Assembly (NCBI GenBank): GCA_047967505.1
Contig: CM106540.1
Length of the DNA: 64,000 nt
Direction: 5' to 3' (one strand)
From: Dipteris shenzhenensis
Lineage: Eukaryota > Polypodiophyta > Polypodiopsida > Gleicheniales
Positions within the stretch are counted from its first letter, which is position 1, and every line of letters starts with the position of its first letter. A model generated the notes under the pieces. That model was not told the origin of the DNA. It saw nothing but the letters and a program-made list of their open reading frames with translations, and made no database searches. Shown here piece after piece: positions 23,040 through 34,020 of the stretch. Position numbers and translations under genes: made by a program.

Positions 23040-25104
23040 TGTAACATCCTCCTAGAATCTTGGAATAGGTAAGATTAAGTGAAAAGACTTTGGACTTACC
23101 ATATTTATGCCTTGTTCGGACAATTAAATTCATGAGAATTGTGTGATTACGCATGCCCTTATGATTTAATTCATATGAATTGGGGGTGGGAATGTATGGA
23201 TGCAAGAGCTTGATCTTTTTATCTTAATTTTGTATATAAGAACTTTGGTAATTTATTATTTCATACTAATCCTTTCCTTATGTGAAGGAACTTAAGGCCA
23301 AAAGAGAATATGGCCACGTGTGGGATCAATCAATGTACAAGAAGCCTTGAAAGGATGATAAAGATGCATCAAGATGGAACGGCGGCCAGACTTTCCAAAA
23401 AGAGAACATGAAGAGAGGGGCGTTGGAACCCCTCAGAGAGAGAGGTAGAGGAAGTCCTTCTCGCAAGTAACAGAAGAGCTCAAAGGCAAGGAAAGGTCAT
23501 CAACCTTGCAAGTCAATCACCCAGGTCTACACAGTGGACTCTCGGGGCCCTGAGGGGAGGGAATATCTGTGATCTGCGGTGAATTTTCTCCATTTTGGGC
23601 TAAGAAACCCAGTGGAACGGAAAGGGGAGGCTGGGAGGCAACACCCGAAGGAAGGGTGACGTGACATTCCTTCTAGGAGCAGGCTATCGATCAACGTGGT
23701 GTTTTCAATATTGCAAGTGTGTGCGCTGGTCTTCCTTTTGATATAAATTAACTCGACCTGTTTGGTCATGAGCTATCACGCTGGCTTTCTTCTCTCTTCT
23801 AAGAATCTTCTGTTTTAAGGAAGGCTCAATCAATCTTACTCCTCTGCTTTTTCCCTACGTGATTTAAGCTTTTTACATCCCTGACAGCTGGTTGCAGGCT
23901 TTATTTATGAAATCCTTAAGTACAAGTTCCCTTTGATTGGAACGTATGGCAATATTTAGGGGCCGAGAGTACTTACTCTGCATAATATAGATTCAGATAG
24001 TCCTTATTTGTATTGTCGCCAAGTCATGCCGCTTCTTTCTCTTACCCAACGTAACCTTCATAACGCTGTGAATGTCATGAAAGAAATTCTAGGTAATTTC
24101 CGGGTCGGAGAAGAGATGCTCACGCCAGTGGAACGTGAAGAACCCTGCGGGATTAGACTTGCTGGTTTTTGGGGAAAGTTAGTACCTATTACTAGCGTCA
24201 GCTACATGTAATTGGATCCTCAAAGAAATCGGTTCTATTCCGTATCAATGAGGTTGGCATAGCATAAATTCTGCGTAGGTCAAGAGCTTTGTGTTTGCAA
24301 TTGCTTAGTTACATGAGTAACAACTCATTTGATTAGTCTAGTAGCGCTCCCCTTTTGTTAGCAGCGTGGTTATTATGTTGAAGTCCTTTTCAACGTATGG
24401 GAGAGTACCAACCCTTGCGTAGGACTCGAATTCTCAAGTTATAACTTCGCAAACTATGTTTTGTTTAAGTCTGTTTACTATTGTCAGAAACATTACTGCC
24501 AATAATGCAATTAAAATCAAGCTTTAGATGAGATTTTCTCAGTTCCGTGAATCTCCTCTAAAACTCGATGTACAATGTTTGTATGCAGCTTTTTCAGTTA
24601 TTAATCATTTGCCTTTGATCTCCTACTACTTCATGAGTACTCTATATCCTTTATATCTAAAAAAGATTGTGATATGTATCGGATCGTTCCTCTATCAATG
24701 ACTCATATATAGTTGGCGTCTTAAACTTATAAGTTATGCTATACTACGTCAATACCTCTGACAATTAAGGGAAAATTTTCAAGGGAGAGTTATATTTAAG
24801 TATATATGAAAGTACATCGATCGCATGATAATTAGGAACTTCACTTAATATAGGATTATAAATAAAGTTCCCCTCCTAAGCTAAGAAAGGTCCCTTTCAT
24901 GGTAAGCGCAAATTCAAAAGATATAGATTTATATATATGAAAGGACAATAAATAATTAATTGCTCAATTTTTCAACATTGTTAGGATAGGGTTTAGTAGT
25001 GAGTGTAACATCCACTGAATCAAATGAACATAGACTTAACGTGTAAAAGAAGGGACCTTATTTTCTGCAATTGTTCCTCTGAAAGGATGTCACGGTATGT
25101 TACA
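23040..25104 (+). repeat. 5' LTR of gypsy element 2
   Basis: TG...CA-bounded, 2065 bp. Its right three-quarters (from about 23610) match 30371-31776. Relative to the 3' copy it has a ~115-bp extra block at about 24350-24465 and lacks the (TA)n expansion. A 67-codon frame stays open in both LTR copies but has no recognisable protein features. Confidence 0.92.
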
Positions 25105-25106
25105 GT

Positions 25107-25118
25107 TGGTATCAGAGC
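25107..25118 (+). promoter_or_regulatory. Primer-binding site (initiator Met-tRNA)
   Basis: TGGTATCAGAGC starts two bases after the 5' LTR end, the standard plant retrotransposon PBS complementary to initiator tRNA-Met. It confirms the plus-strand orientation. Confidence 0.95.
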
Positions 25119-25166
25119 CAAGGCTGATAAAGGATCTGATTTCTACTCACGATTATAATTACTTAC

Positions 25167-25490
25167 ATGAACGTGGTCCTTTTGTATTCAAAGCTCTTAG
25201 ACATTGTGGTGATAAATCCAGCACGATACGAGGTCATTCCAATCTATGAGAAGGGGAAAACAGTTTACCAGAGGGTGTGGATCCCCTCTCAAGGCAAGAA
25301 GATTCGAAGGCCAACTTGGTGTCGCTATCTGAAGATTATTCGAGCTCAGAGGCACTTCTCTGATCCTGATCACCAACCTAATGCTGATTCCAAGCCCAAC
25401 CCTGATCCTGATTCTGATCTTAAACCTGAACCCGAACTTGATCCTTTTCCCCCTCACCCTCAAGTTGAAGGGACTTTCCTGAACCTATAG
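25167..25490 (+). CDS. Leader ORF of gypsy element 2
   Basis: 107 codons starting with ATG, between the PBS and gag. The N-terminal half is ordinary (ARYEVIPIYEKGKTVYQRVW). The C-terminal half is a run of PDxDxxP units (NPDPDSDLKPEPELDPFPPH). No gag or pol motif is present. Such leader ORFs are seen in some plant gypsy elements; function unknown. Confidence 0.3.
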   Translation: MNVVLLYSKLLDIVVINPARYEVIPIYEKGKTVYQRVWIPSQGKKIRRPTWCRYLKIIRAQRHFSDPDHQPNADSKPNPDPDSDLKPEPELDPFPPHPQVEGTFLNL

Positions 25491-26313
25491 ACCCCTTGGC
25501 TGTAATCATGTGGCGTGCCCGAGATGAGTGCCCCATAATGACTTACGTGTTCTATACCCACATCATTGCAGAAACAGGAAGTATGCAGTATAACCCAATC
25601 ACTCGATCTTTTACAAATTGAGGGGGACTCTATCGAGTGGGGGGAAAATACCAAGAAGTACATTGTGGCGGCAATCTATCTTTGTGAGCTTGGACTTGTG
25701 GACTGGATTGACCTTCACTATATGTATTGGGGTTGGGCTACCCCACCCTGGTAGAAATCCTAAATCTGTGCTCTCGTTTCCTCCCAAGGGAGAAACTTAG
25801 GCTCAAGGCTAGCGATGGTTCTTTTAAACCCTTGGTAGGGTTTAATCACTGCCGAGAACATGATAATTAGTTTCTCTCAGAGGCAAGAAGTTGCTATAAG
25901 GAGGAGACTTTTGCTGTAAATTTTTCAATAATGAGTCTCCTATTCTAAAAAAGAAAAGAAAGAGAGAGAGGGTTTTATGTAATAGGGAGACTCCCCTGTA
26001 ATATGTTTCAATAACGAGTCCAGTTTTCTTTTGCAGTTGCAAAGGAAAAAAATTAACCTTTAATTTGTAGTTCACTTAAGAGAATTGGAGAGCATTCTTA
26101 GACTTACTAAAAGGATGTAGACTTCATCCAGTTTTTCATGTAAGTAAAGGAAAAAAATTAACCTGTATCATTTTGCAATTGTTATTATTATTACTTTTCC
26201 CACTTGTAATTGTTATCACTATTATTTCTTTTCGGAAAATATGTTAGAAGTTTTTTTTTAAGATTTATTCTCTATTAATCTCGTGCAGTTTTCTCCCGTA
26301 GTTGAAGGGCATC

Positions 26314-27532
26314 ATGACTTCTAGTCATGAAGTTTATCTGGACCTCCATGGGAACACAGTCTCAACCGAGACCGTTCAGAAGTTAATAGAGGAAATCGCA
26401 TCCCTTAAAGCTACCCTTAACTCTCGAGGGGTGGGCTCCCAAACAAATCCTGACCAAACGGATGGCAATGAGGACAAGGATATTAGTAGGGCTTTAAAGA
26501 GCTTCAAGGTCAAAGACTTTGAAGGTAAAGAGGTTTCGGGAGAAGCACTTAACTCATGGATAGAGCATCTTAAGGATTATTTTCTAATGGCACATACCTT
26601 GGAAGATATGAAGGCTAAAGTGGCTAATCTACACTTATTGAAGAAGCCAAAATTTGGTGGAGAAACCTCAACCTCACTAAGGAACTAGCAAGGGGAGAAG
26701 TATCGTGGGAAGACATGAAAGACCTACTTATGGAACGGTTCAGTCCTCCCGACTACAATATTGAAAAGATGAATACTTTCTTTAACCTTCGACAAAATGC
26801 TCTGACAGTCGATGAGTATTTTGCTAAGTTTGCCTCTCTTCAAAAGTATCGTGGGAAGACATGAAAGACCTACTTATGGAACGGTTCAGTCCTCCCGACT
26901 ACAAAATTGAAAAGATGAATACTTTCTTTAACCTTTGACAAAATGCTCTGACAGTCAATGATTATTTTGCTAAGTTTGCCTCTCTTCAAAGGTATGCTCC
27001 TAACTTAACGACAAACCAGAAAACCACCAGGTTTGTTGAGGGTCTAAATTTTCAAATAAGATATCTGGTGAAAGGCAACAGACCTACTTCTATTTATGAC
27101 GCCTTGTTACGTGCTAGAAGCTTTGAGAAGAAGAAGAAGGAGAGGAATCCTCATGTCCTCTTTAAAAAGAGAAATGGAAATTTAAGTTCAATAAGGGGGA
27201 TAAACGGAGGAAGTTCTATCCACAAAGTACAAATGAGTCTTTGTCTAAGTTTAGGAAGCCAAACAAGGATGAATCAAACTCCACGTGGTTATCTGACGAA
27301 GATCGAAGTAGGGCCTTGGCCCTTGAGGCAAGGATTGTGCTTCAAATGTCTTGAACCAGGACATCGAGGATTTGAATGCCCAAATGTCAAGCTCACATTG
27401 ACAAAGGGGAGAAGAGGAGCAAAAGAGATTACTGCAAAAGCAAAATATCTCACATTAGGAGAAGAAATGGAGGAACAAGCTCGCGTCTTCGCAGCAATCG
27501 AGCAAGTCAAGGTACACAAACAAGCGAGGTGA
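26314..27532 (+). pseudogene. gag of gypsy element 2
   Basis: Starts at ATG 26314 (MTSSHEVYLDLHGNTVSTE), with a coiled coil and the capsid domain (KSFKVKDFEGKEVSGEALNSW; DLLMERFSPPDYNIEKMNTF; NALTVDEYFAKFASLQRYAP). The zinc knuckle is at 27338-27379 (CFKCLEPGHRGFEC, CCHC intact). The capsid is frameshifted near 26690. A 146-bp block is then tandemly duplicated (26698-26843, 26844-26989), which shifts the frame again. Gag would form the cytoplasmic virus-like particle that packages element RNA. Confidence 0.88.
26698..26989 (+). repeat. 146-bp tandem duplication inside gag
   Basis: Two abutting copies starting AAGTATCGTGGGAAGACATG, with about four differences. The period is not a multiple of three, so it breaks the frame. 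Confidence 0.93.
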
Positions 27533-27537
27533 GAGGT

Positions 27538-27783
27538 ATGATTTCTTCCCTGCCCCTAGACTTTTTGATTGACACAAGTAGTACTCACTCTTTCATTTTA
27601 TCCCAAACATTGAAATTGCTAAATTTAAAAGGTGAAAAGAGGCCTCCCTTAAATGTTGAACTAGCTAGTGGAAGAACGAGCATGACTACAGAAGTTATCA
27701 CGAATTTATTGTTTGATTTAGATTATGAGCCGTTCAAGGCTACTTTTCAAGTCGTTCCATTAGAAATTATGATGCAATTCTAG
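27538..27783 (+). pseudogene. Protease of gypsy element 2
   Basis: LDFLIDTSSTHSFILSQTLK is the LIDTGSTHSFI protease signature with Gly changed to Ser. The catalytic Asp remains. The flap-like continuation (VITNLLFDLDYEPFKATFQV) is readable, and a stop follows at 27781. It normally cuts the Gag-Pol polyprotein. Confidence 0.8.
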
Positions 27784-27810
27784 GCACGGACGGCTTGTTG
27801 CCCACGAGGC

Positions 27811-28540
27811 ACACATATTTTGTTCTAAAATAAGTTTATTAAGATCCGCATCCCTAATGGACAATAGAAGGAGTTTCAAAATCAGGAAGTCTTAGAAGAT
27901 CCCATAGTTTTAGGGAAGAAGGGATTTCAAAGAAACCTGAAGAGAGGTTTGAGCAAAATATTTTTGATCCAAATTAACCCCTTGGAAAAAGAAATAAACT
28001 CATGTTTCCCTGAATGGCTCCATGAGTATGAAGACTTATTCCCTAAGGAGCTTGCTGAACTTCCCTCGAAAAGAGACATTGATCATCCTATTGACTTGAT
28101 ACCCGGAGCTCAGCTGATCTCCCAAAGTCCAAAAGGAGCTTGCTGAACTTCCCCCGAAAAGAGACATTGATCATCCTATTGACTTGATACCCGGAGCTCA
28201 GCCGATCTCCCAAAGTCCATACATATATTTTGTTCTGAAATAAGTTTATTAAGATCCGCATCCATAATGGACAACAGATGGAGTTTCAAAATCAGGAAGT
28301 CTTAGAAGATCCCATAGTTTTAGGGAAGAAGGGATTTCAAAGAAACCTGAAGAGAGGGGGCAAAATATTTTTGATCCAAATTAACCCCTTGGAAAAAGAA
28401 ATAAACTCATGTTTCCCTAAATGGCTCCATGAGTATGAGGAGTTATTCCCTAAGGAGCTTGCTGAACTTCCCCCGAAAAGAGACATTGATCATCCTATTG
28501 ACTTGATACCCGGAGCTCAGCTGATCTCCCAAAGTCCATA
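27811..28540 (+). repeat. ~410-bp duplication plus a 90-bp partial third copy in pol
   Basis: The protease-RT linker (IFLIQINPLEKEINSCFP through IDHPIDLIPGAQLISQSP) occurs at 27811-28130 and again at 28221-28538. A short third copy of its last 90 bp lies at 28131-28219. Copies differ at only a few positions, so the events postdate insertion or occurred at reverse transcription. Confidence 0.9.
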
Positions 28541-29158
28541 CAAAATGTCTGTCCCTAAGGCCATTGAACTTAAGACCCAGCCAAATCTCCTTTTGAAGCA
28601 AGAATTCATATGCCCTAGTACCTCACCTTGGGGGGCACCCGTTCTATTTCAAAAGTACCCTATTCCAAACAAGTACTATTGAAAACAAGTATCCTATTCC
28701 AAGGATAGATGAACTCCTTGATAGGTTGCACGGGGCACAGATCTTCTCAAAGATTGCCCTTAAGTCATATAATCATCAGATGAGGATTAAGGAATCAAAT
28801 ATCCCCAAAACAGCTTTCAATACCCGCTATGGTCACTATGAGTGGGTAGTTACTAGTTATGTCATTCGGACTCACTAATGACCCTGGAACTTTCAATTGC
28901 CTTATGCTCCGTGAGCATTTAGATGATTTTTCCTTGGTCTTCTTTGATGACATATTGATCTATTCAAAGAATAGAGAAGATCACGAAAGACATTTGAGAA
29001 TGGTCCTAGACATTCTAAGGAAGAACAAACTTTATGCCAAGAAGAGCAAATGCTCCTTTTATACAGAACAAATGGAGTACTTGGGACACATTATATCCAA
29101 AGACGGGGACAGGATGGATCCAAGGAAGATTGAGTCCATTAGAAATTAGCCCATCCCA
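28541..29158 (+). pseudogene. Reverse transcriptase of gypsy element 2
   Basis: Readable blocks in order: [51 protein letters not shown]; catalytic VFFDDILIYSKNREDHERHL (DD intact, about 28945-29000); SFYTEQMEYLGHIISKDG. The segment between GAPVLF and YPIP has lost the usual KKDGSxRxCxDYRxLN block. A frameshift occurs near 28855. Conserved NWP has become N-TAG-P at 29147-29149. Confidence 0.9.
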
Positions 29159-29930
29159 AAGACAACATGTGATATTAAGGGATTCCTAGGTCTAGCTGGA
29201 TTCTATAGAAAATTTATACAAGGTTTTTCCACGATTGCTAGGCCTATGACAGATCAACTTAATAAAGGAACTAATGTGAATTGGACCTATGAAGGTCAAG
29301 AAAGCTTTCAGGCCCTAAAGGATGCCTTGACTACGGCCCCATTCCTTAAATTGCCTGAATTTGACCAAGATTTCTTTGTAACCACCAATGCCAGTGGAGT
29401 AGCCATTGGCAGAATACTCAGTCAAGGACAAAGACCAATTGCCTAATCTAGAAAGCTGAAGAGTGGGGAGAAGAATTACCCAAGTCATGATCTAGAACTA
29501 CTGGTGGTAGTTCATGCCTTGAGAGTCTAGAAATATTACTTACTCGGAAAAAAATTTAACCTTTTCACTGATCATCAGAATCTCAAGTGGATTTTTACTC
29601 AACCAAACTTGAATGCTCGACAAAGGAGGTGGACTGCCACTATTTAAGAATATGATTTTGATATCCACCACAAGCTTGGAAAGGAAAACATCGTGGCAGA
29701 TGCCTTGAGTCGTAATCCACAATTCTATGTAGTTTCTATGATTGAAAACCCATGGATTCAGGAAATCAAGGAATGGTTAAGCGAGGATCATTATTTTGGT
29801 CCTATATTAAGAGGAGAGAACCTAAATGACTGGAAACTTAAACATAACAAGATGGGATGTTACTTTATAAAGAAAGAGTATGTATCCCAAATGTGTCAAA
29901 ATTACGAGACACAATCTTACATGAGTTGCG
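29159..29930 (+). pseudogene. RNase H of gypsy element 2
   Basis: FLGLAGFYRKFIQGFSTIAR (RT thumb) leads into FFVTTNASGVAIGRILSQGQ, where Asn replaces the first catalytic Asp (TDAS). Then come KNYPSHDLELLVVVHALRV, a TAG where Trp is conserved (29528-29530), KYYLLGKKFNLFTDHQNLKW and KENIVADALSRN. Both the D-to-N change and the stops inactivate it. Confidence 0.88.
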
Positions 29931-30000
29931 TGACTCCCCTGTTGCAACCCATCTAGGTTTCTAGAAAACCTATAGTGCGGTGAAGACTCATTTTTATTGG
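29931..30000 (+). pseudogene. Integrase zinc-binding start, truncated
   Basis: ATHLGF-stop-KTYSAVKTHFYW is the HHCC zinc-binding opening of gypsy integrase. The sequence leaves homology immediately after FYW, so CxxC, the catalytic core and the C-terminus are missing. Confidence 0.75.
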
Positions 30001-30370
30001 CTGCTAGCTTACGTGCCTTAATATTCTATTCTAGTTTCATATAATGTTGAATTAATCCCTATAATAGTCAACACACTGCTTATCTAACTCAAAACAATGA
30101 GGATTTGTCAATATTTCAAGCTAGGTTATCAAAAAAGAAGTAAAGGCTCATGAAAATAACAAAGTATACCTTAATTCGATAATTAGCTTTCTAATGATGT
30201 GTTTGGAACACGGTGGACAAGTGTGAAGATATTGATTGTATTTCCAATGGTGTGAGAATGGTTAAGCATATTAAAATTAATGGCATGTGTGTTCCTCTTG
30301 CAATTAACATTTCTTAGAATGAAGAGTGAATAGAGAACAAGCATAAATCTTTCAGAATCCTTCACATAAT
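30001..30370. other. Unrelated filler between pol and 3' LTR
   Basis: AT-rich, non-coding, no match in the window. It replaces most of integrase, the PPT and the left ~570 bp of the 3' LTR, probably through deletion plus filler or a short insertion. Confidence 0.5.
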
Positions 30371-31565
30371 TGGAAAGGAGAGGCTAGGAGGCAACACTCG
30401 AAGGAAGGGTGACGTGGTGTTCCTTTTGGGAGCAGGCTATCGATCAGCTTCTCTTTTACAACGTACAATGTTGTTTTCAATATTGCAAGTGTGTGCGCTG
30501 GTCTTTCTTTGGATATAAATTCATTCGAGTTGTTTGGTTGTGAGCCATCAAGCTAGCTTTCTTCTCTCTTCTAAGAATCTTCCATTTTGAGGAAGGCTCA
30601 ATCAATCTTACTCCTCTGCCTCTTCCCTACGTGATGTAAACGTTTAAAGTCCCTAACGGCTGGTTGCAGCCTTTATTTATGAAATCCTTAGTACAAGTTC
30701 CCTTTATGGTGCTATTTAGGAACCGAGAGGACTTACTCCGCATAATATAGATTCGGATAGTCCTTATTTGTATTGTCGCCAAGTCGTGCCACTTCTTTCT
30801 CTTACCCAACATAACCTTCATAACGCTGTGAATGTCATGAAAGAAATTCTAGGTAATTTCCAGGTCAGAGAAGAGATGCTCACACCAGTGGAACGTGAAA
30901 AACCCTGCGGGATTAGACTTGCTGGTTTTGGGGGAAAGTTAGTACCTATTGCTAGCGTCAGCTACAAGTAATTGGATCCTCAAAGAAATTGGCTCTATTC
31001 CGTATCAATGAGGTTGGCGTAGCATAAATTCTGCGTAGATCAAGAGCTTTGTGTTTGCAATTGCTTCGTTACATGAGTAACATCTCATTTGATTAGTCTA
31101 CTATGTTTTGTTTAAGTCTGTTTACTATTGTCAAAAAAATTACTGCCAATAATGCAATTAAAATCAAGCTTTAGATGAGATTTTCTCAGTTCCGTGAATC
31201 TCCTCTAAAACTTGATGTAAAATGTTTGTATGCAGCTTTTTCAGTTATTAATCATTTGCCTTTGATCTCCTACTACTTCATGAGTACTCTATATTCTTTA
31301 TATCTAAAAAAGATTGTGATACGTATCGGATCGTTCCTCTATCAATAACTCATATATAGTTGGGGTCTTAAACTTATAAGTTATGCTATACTACGTCAGT
31401 ACCTCTGACAATTTAGGGGAAATTTTCAAAGGAGAGTTATATTTAAGTATATATGATAGTACATCGATCACATGATAATTAGGAACTTCACTTAATATAG
31501 GATTACAAATAAAGTTCCCCTCCTAAGCTAAGAAAGATCCCTTTCATGGCAAGCACAAATTCAAA

Positions 31566-31605
<40 letters not shown>

Positions 31606-31776
31606 GGAAATAAATAATTAATTGCTCAATTTTTCAACATCGTTAGGATAGGGTTTATTAGTGAGTGTAACATTCCCTGAGATCCACTGAATCAAATGAG
31701 CATATACTTAATGTGTAAAAGAAGGGACCTTATTTTCCGCAATTGTTCCTCTGAAAGGATGTCACGGTATGTTACA
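30371..31776 (+). repeat. 3' LTR of gypsy element 2 (left-truncated)
   Basis: Matches the 5' LTR from about 23610 to its end. It lacks a ~115-bp block and carries a (TA)n expansion at about 31568-31601. Ends ATGTTACA and is followed by TCCAT. Confidence 0.92.
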
Positions 31777-31892
31777 TCCATCAAGACCCGCCAAACATCG
31801 TAATTGAGGCCATCCAATTTACAGTCGATTGGGAAGGTGAGAAAAAATGAAATTTTTGGTTTGCTCTCTGCCATCTCAGTCAGGGTAGACAT
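31777..31892 (-). pseudogene. Ty1/copia gag, N-terminal half (split)
   Basis: The minus-strand ATG at 31892 begins MSTLTEMAESKPKISFFLTF and leads to KLDGLNYDVWRVLMD, the copia gag KLxGxNYxxW signature. The frame runs into the gypsy target site and resumes at 23039 on the other side. 31777-31781 is the right TCCAT target duplication. Confidence 0.85.
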
Positions 31893-33081
31893 GTCGGAGT
31901 GAAGAGGAGATCATACTGGAAGAGAGAGTGGATGGGAAGAAGGTAGAGAAGGGTCATGACGGAATAAAGGAGAAAGAAAGAAAGTTTATGAAAGTCTTCA
32001 AAAAACCGATGGGTCTATGAGACTATGAAAGATCCTGATACAAACAAGCTGTGTGGGTGGAGCTACTAAACGAGCATCCACTCCAATGCAGATGCAAATG
32101 ATAGGTGCTGAGTACTACATAGTCATTGTATATGTGATGAGAATAAGCAAAATGAGGATTACAAAACAAGGAAAAGTACCACTGCAATGCCCTTAACCTA
32201 AGAGCCCTTTAACATAAGAGTCCTTATGAGTCAGCCAGCCAAGCAACTCCGGTACATATTTGAGGGATATTTGGGACACCACACTAAATTTATAAACATG
32301 GCCAATTGGCTAGCCAAGTACATGTTAACAAGTTAGGAATTTTTTATATCTGTATCAGATGGATGTAAAGAGCTACTATTGTTTGACAGTGATTTCTGGT
32401 CCCACAGCCTCCCCCCCCCATCAAATAGGCATGTGCACCCATGGATGCATTCACAAACACACCATGCTCATGCCACAATGCATCCTTTATTTGTTTCTTT
32501 TTGTCAAACTATGCATATAAACCTTGAAAATTAAATAATCAACAGATCGAATTGCCCAAAGAATTACCTGTTTGGTGTGCCTGCAGCTATACACACGCAT
32601 CCCTCTAATGCCTTCACCTGCATTAAACAACATTTTTTTAGTGAAATAGTATATATTAGATTGACCTCTCTAGCATTCATGAACTGAAGACACTACCCCA
32701 AAGATATTTAACGTGCACCATTCCGCCTATCATAGTTTTTGTCCATGCAAATGGTGCATATGACTATGGTAGAGCTGGAATACATCACCAAACAAAGGGC
32801 TCAATCATGGAGAGAGAAATTTCCCATCCTCCTACTCATAAGGACATGATAACATACAAATGCCCATAAAAAAAGGTCTTCAAAAAGCTAAACACTGGTT
32901 ATCCAAAGGTAAAATGTGGTTATCCAATGGCAAAAAGTAGTATAACTATTTACCAAATATAAAAAGAACGTGGACACTCATTCGTTCCGCTTTTTAAGAA
33001 GCACTTGTGGGACATGGATGTGTTGGAAAGTAGAGGTCAACTCCCGACCACGAGGACAACGGGGAGTCTGACGTGTAGAAG
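31893..33081. other. Non-coding flank of the split copia element
   Basis: Purine-rich leader-like sequence just upstream of the gag start (31900-31990), then AT-rich DNA. A weak PBS-like TTGTATCAGGATC on the minus strand lies at about 32030. No LTR could be confirmed. Confidence 0.3.
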
Positions 33082-33244
33082 TGTCACAGGAACGTGAAAA
33101 GTGATGTACAGTATTTTTGTAACTCAACCCGTTACCCACACTTAACCCAGGTTGACCGTGGTTAAGTTTAGTAATAGTTTGGTCGTGAGGGACTGGCTAG
33201 AGGAAGTCAAAAGTCCCTAGGGGCAAAGTCTAGGTGCACCACTA
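33082..33244 (+). repeat. Inverted copy of a gypsy LTR start
   Basis: TGTCACAGGAACGTG and the next ~150 bp match, in reverse complement, 35316-35482 (TGTCACGGGGACGTG...) at roughly 85% by eye. It ends abruptly at CACCACTA. Confidence 0.88.
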
Positions 33245-33249
33245 AGCTC

Positions 33250-34020
33250 GGGTCAGCCAGAGCGGGCTGAGAATGGTTGGCCATACAGCAGGCGATAGGC
33301 AATCAAGTCAGCCAACCCCACAGACTGGTCCAGCCCAGAAAAGGATGGCTTGTTTAGGCCCCAATGGCAGCCCTTGTCAGCTAGTCCTTTCTTCTTGGGC
33401 TTGCCTCTCCCTTGCTTGCCCTTACCTTTGCCTTTGGTGGTGCCTTCTTGTCGCTAACATCCTCATATTTCTGTCATGCTTCCTCATAGATCAACAACTG
33501 ACCAAGCTCCTCGAAAGTCAACTGCTTCGAGTTCTCTCTAGCTGTCAAGGTTGTTACTAATCATTGAAGGTCCTACAGAACTTATTCAGCATGAGAGTGG
33601 CTAGCTGATCATTGTCCACCTTCTGACCTACGACGGTCGGTTGATCTTTCAAAACTCTAATTTTGACCAGATGACCTCCTTCCATCTTCAGCATGAACTG
33701 GTTTTGAAGCATGAACAACTCGTATGAGACAGCAACCCATATTCGTTGTCTCATACAAGTCTTGCAGAATCCGCCAAGCCTCAGATGTAGCGCCTGCCAA
33801 TTGAATGTGCATAAGGATAAGCACGTTCTCTTATATCAGTTGGACTGCTTCTTTGACTATTATGCCTATTGCTTCCTTTTCATATACGGGCTTCACCCAC
33901 CAAGTGACTTTGGATCTTGATCTTCCAAATTGGATAGTTGTCCCCATCAAACATTCCAGTCATACTGAAATTTGGAATTGGCATCGAGACACCATGTCGC
34001 ACCATGTGATTTACTAGTAA
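33250..34020 (-). pseudogene. Ty1/copia gag remnant
   Basis: Minus-strand readings across frames: FSMTGMFDGDNYPIWKIKIQ (gag N-terminal NYxxW motif, about 33960-33900), ATSEAWRILQDLYETTN, MLQNQFMLKMEGG and VDNDQLATLMLNKF (UBN2 helices), then KAPPKAKVRASKGEASPR (basic tail). It is clearly copia gag with at least four frameshifts. It lies between the two inverted LTR arms. Confidence 0.75.

Larger units (their letters stand above)
23040..31776 (+). mobile_element. Ty3/gypsy LTR retrotransposon (element 2), defective
   Basis: The element begins TGTAACAT and ends ATGTTACA, a perfect terminal inverted repeat, between TCCAT target duplications. It has a 2065-bp 5' LTR, a Met-tRNA primer site, gag, protease, RT, RNase H and the start of integrase. 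The rest of integrase and the first ~570 bp of the 3' LTR are replaced by ~370 bp of unrelated DNA. In a 440-bp stretch compared by eye the LTRs are about 95% alike. It sits inside a minus-strand copia gag, so it is younger than that element. Internal duplications have accumulated in gag and pol. Confidence 0.93.

Noticed and set aside
24008-24211. A 67-codon frame kept open in both LTRs of gypsy element 2 (also 30768-30971)
   Set aside because: LTRs are identical at insertion, so an open frame in both is not independent evidence. There is no ATG at its start and no protein motif.
32026-32045. Minus-strand primer-binding site for the split copia element
   Set aside because: TTGTATCAGGATC is several changes from the consensus and no LTR border could be placed next to it.
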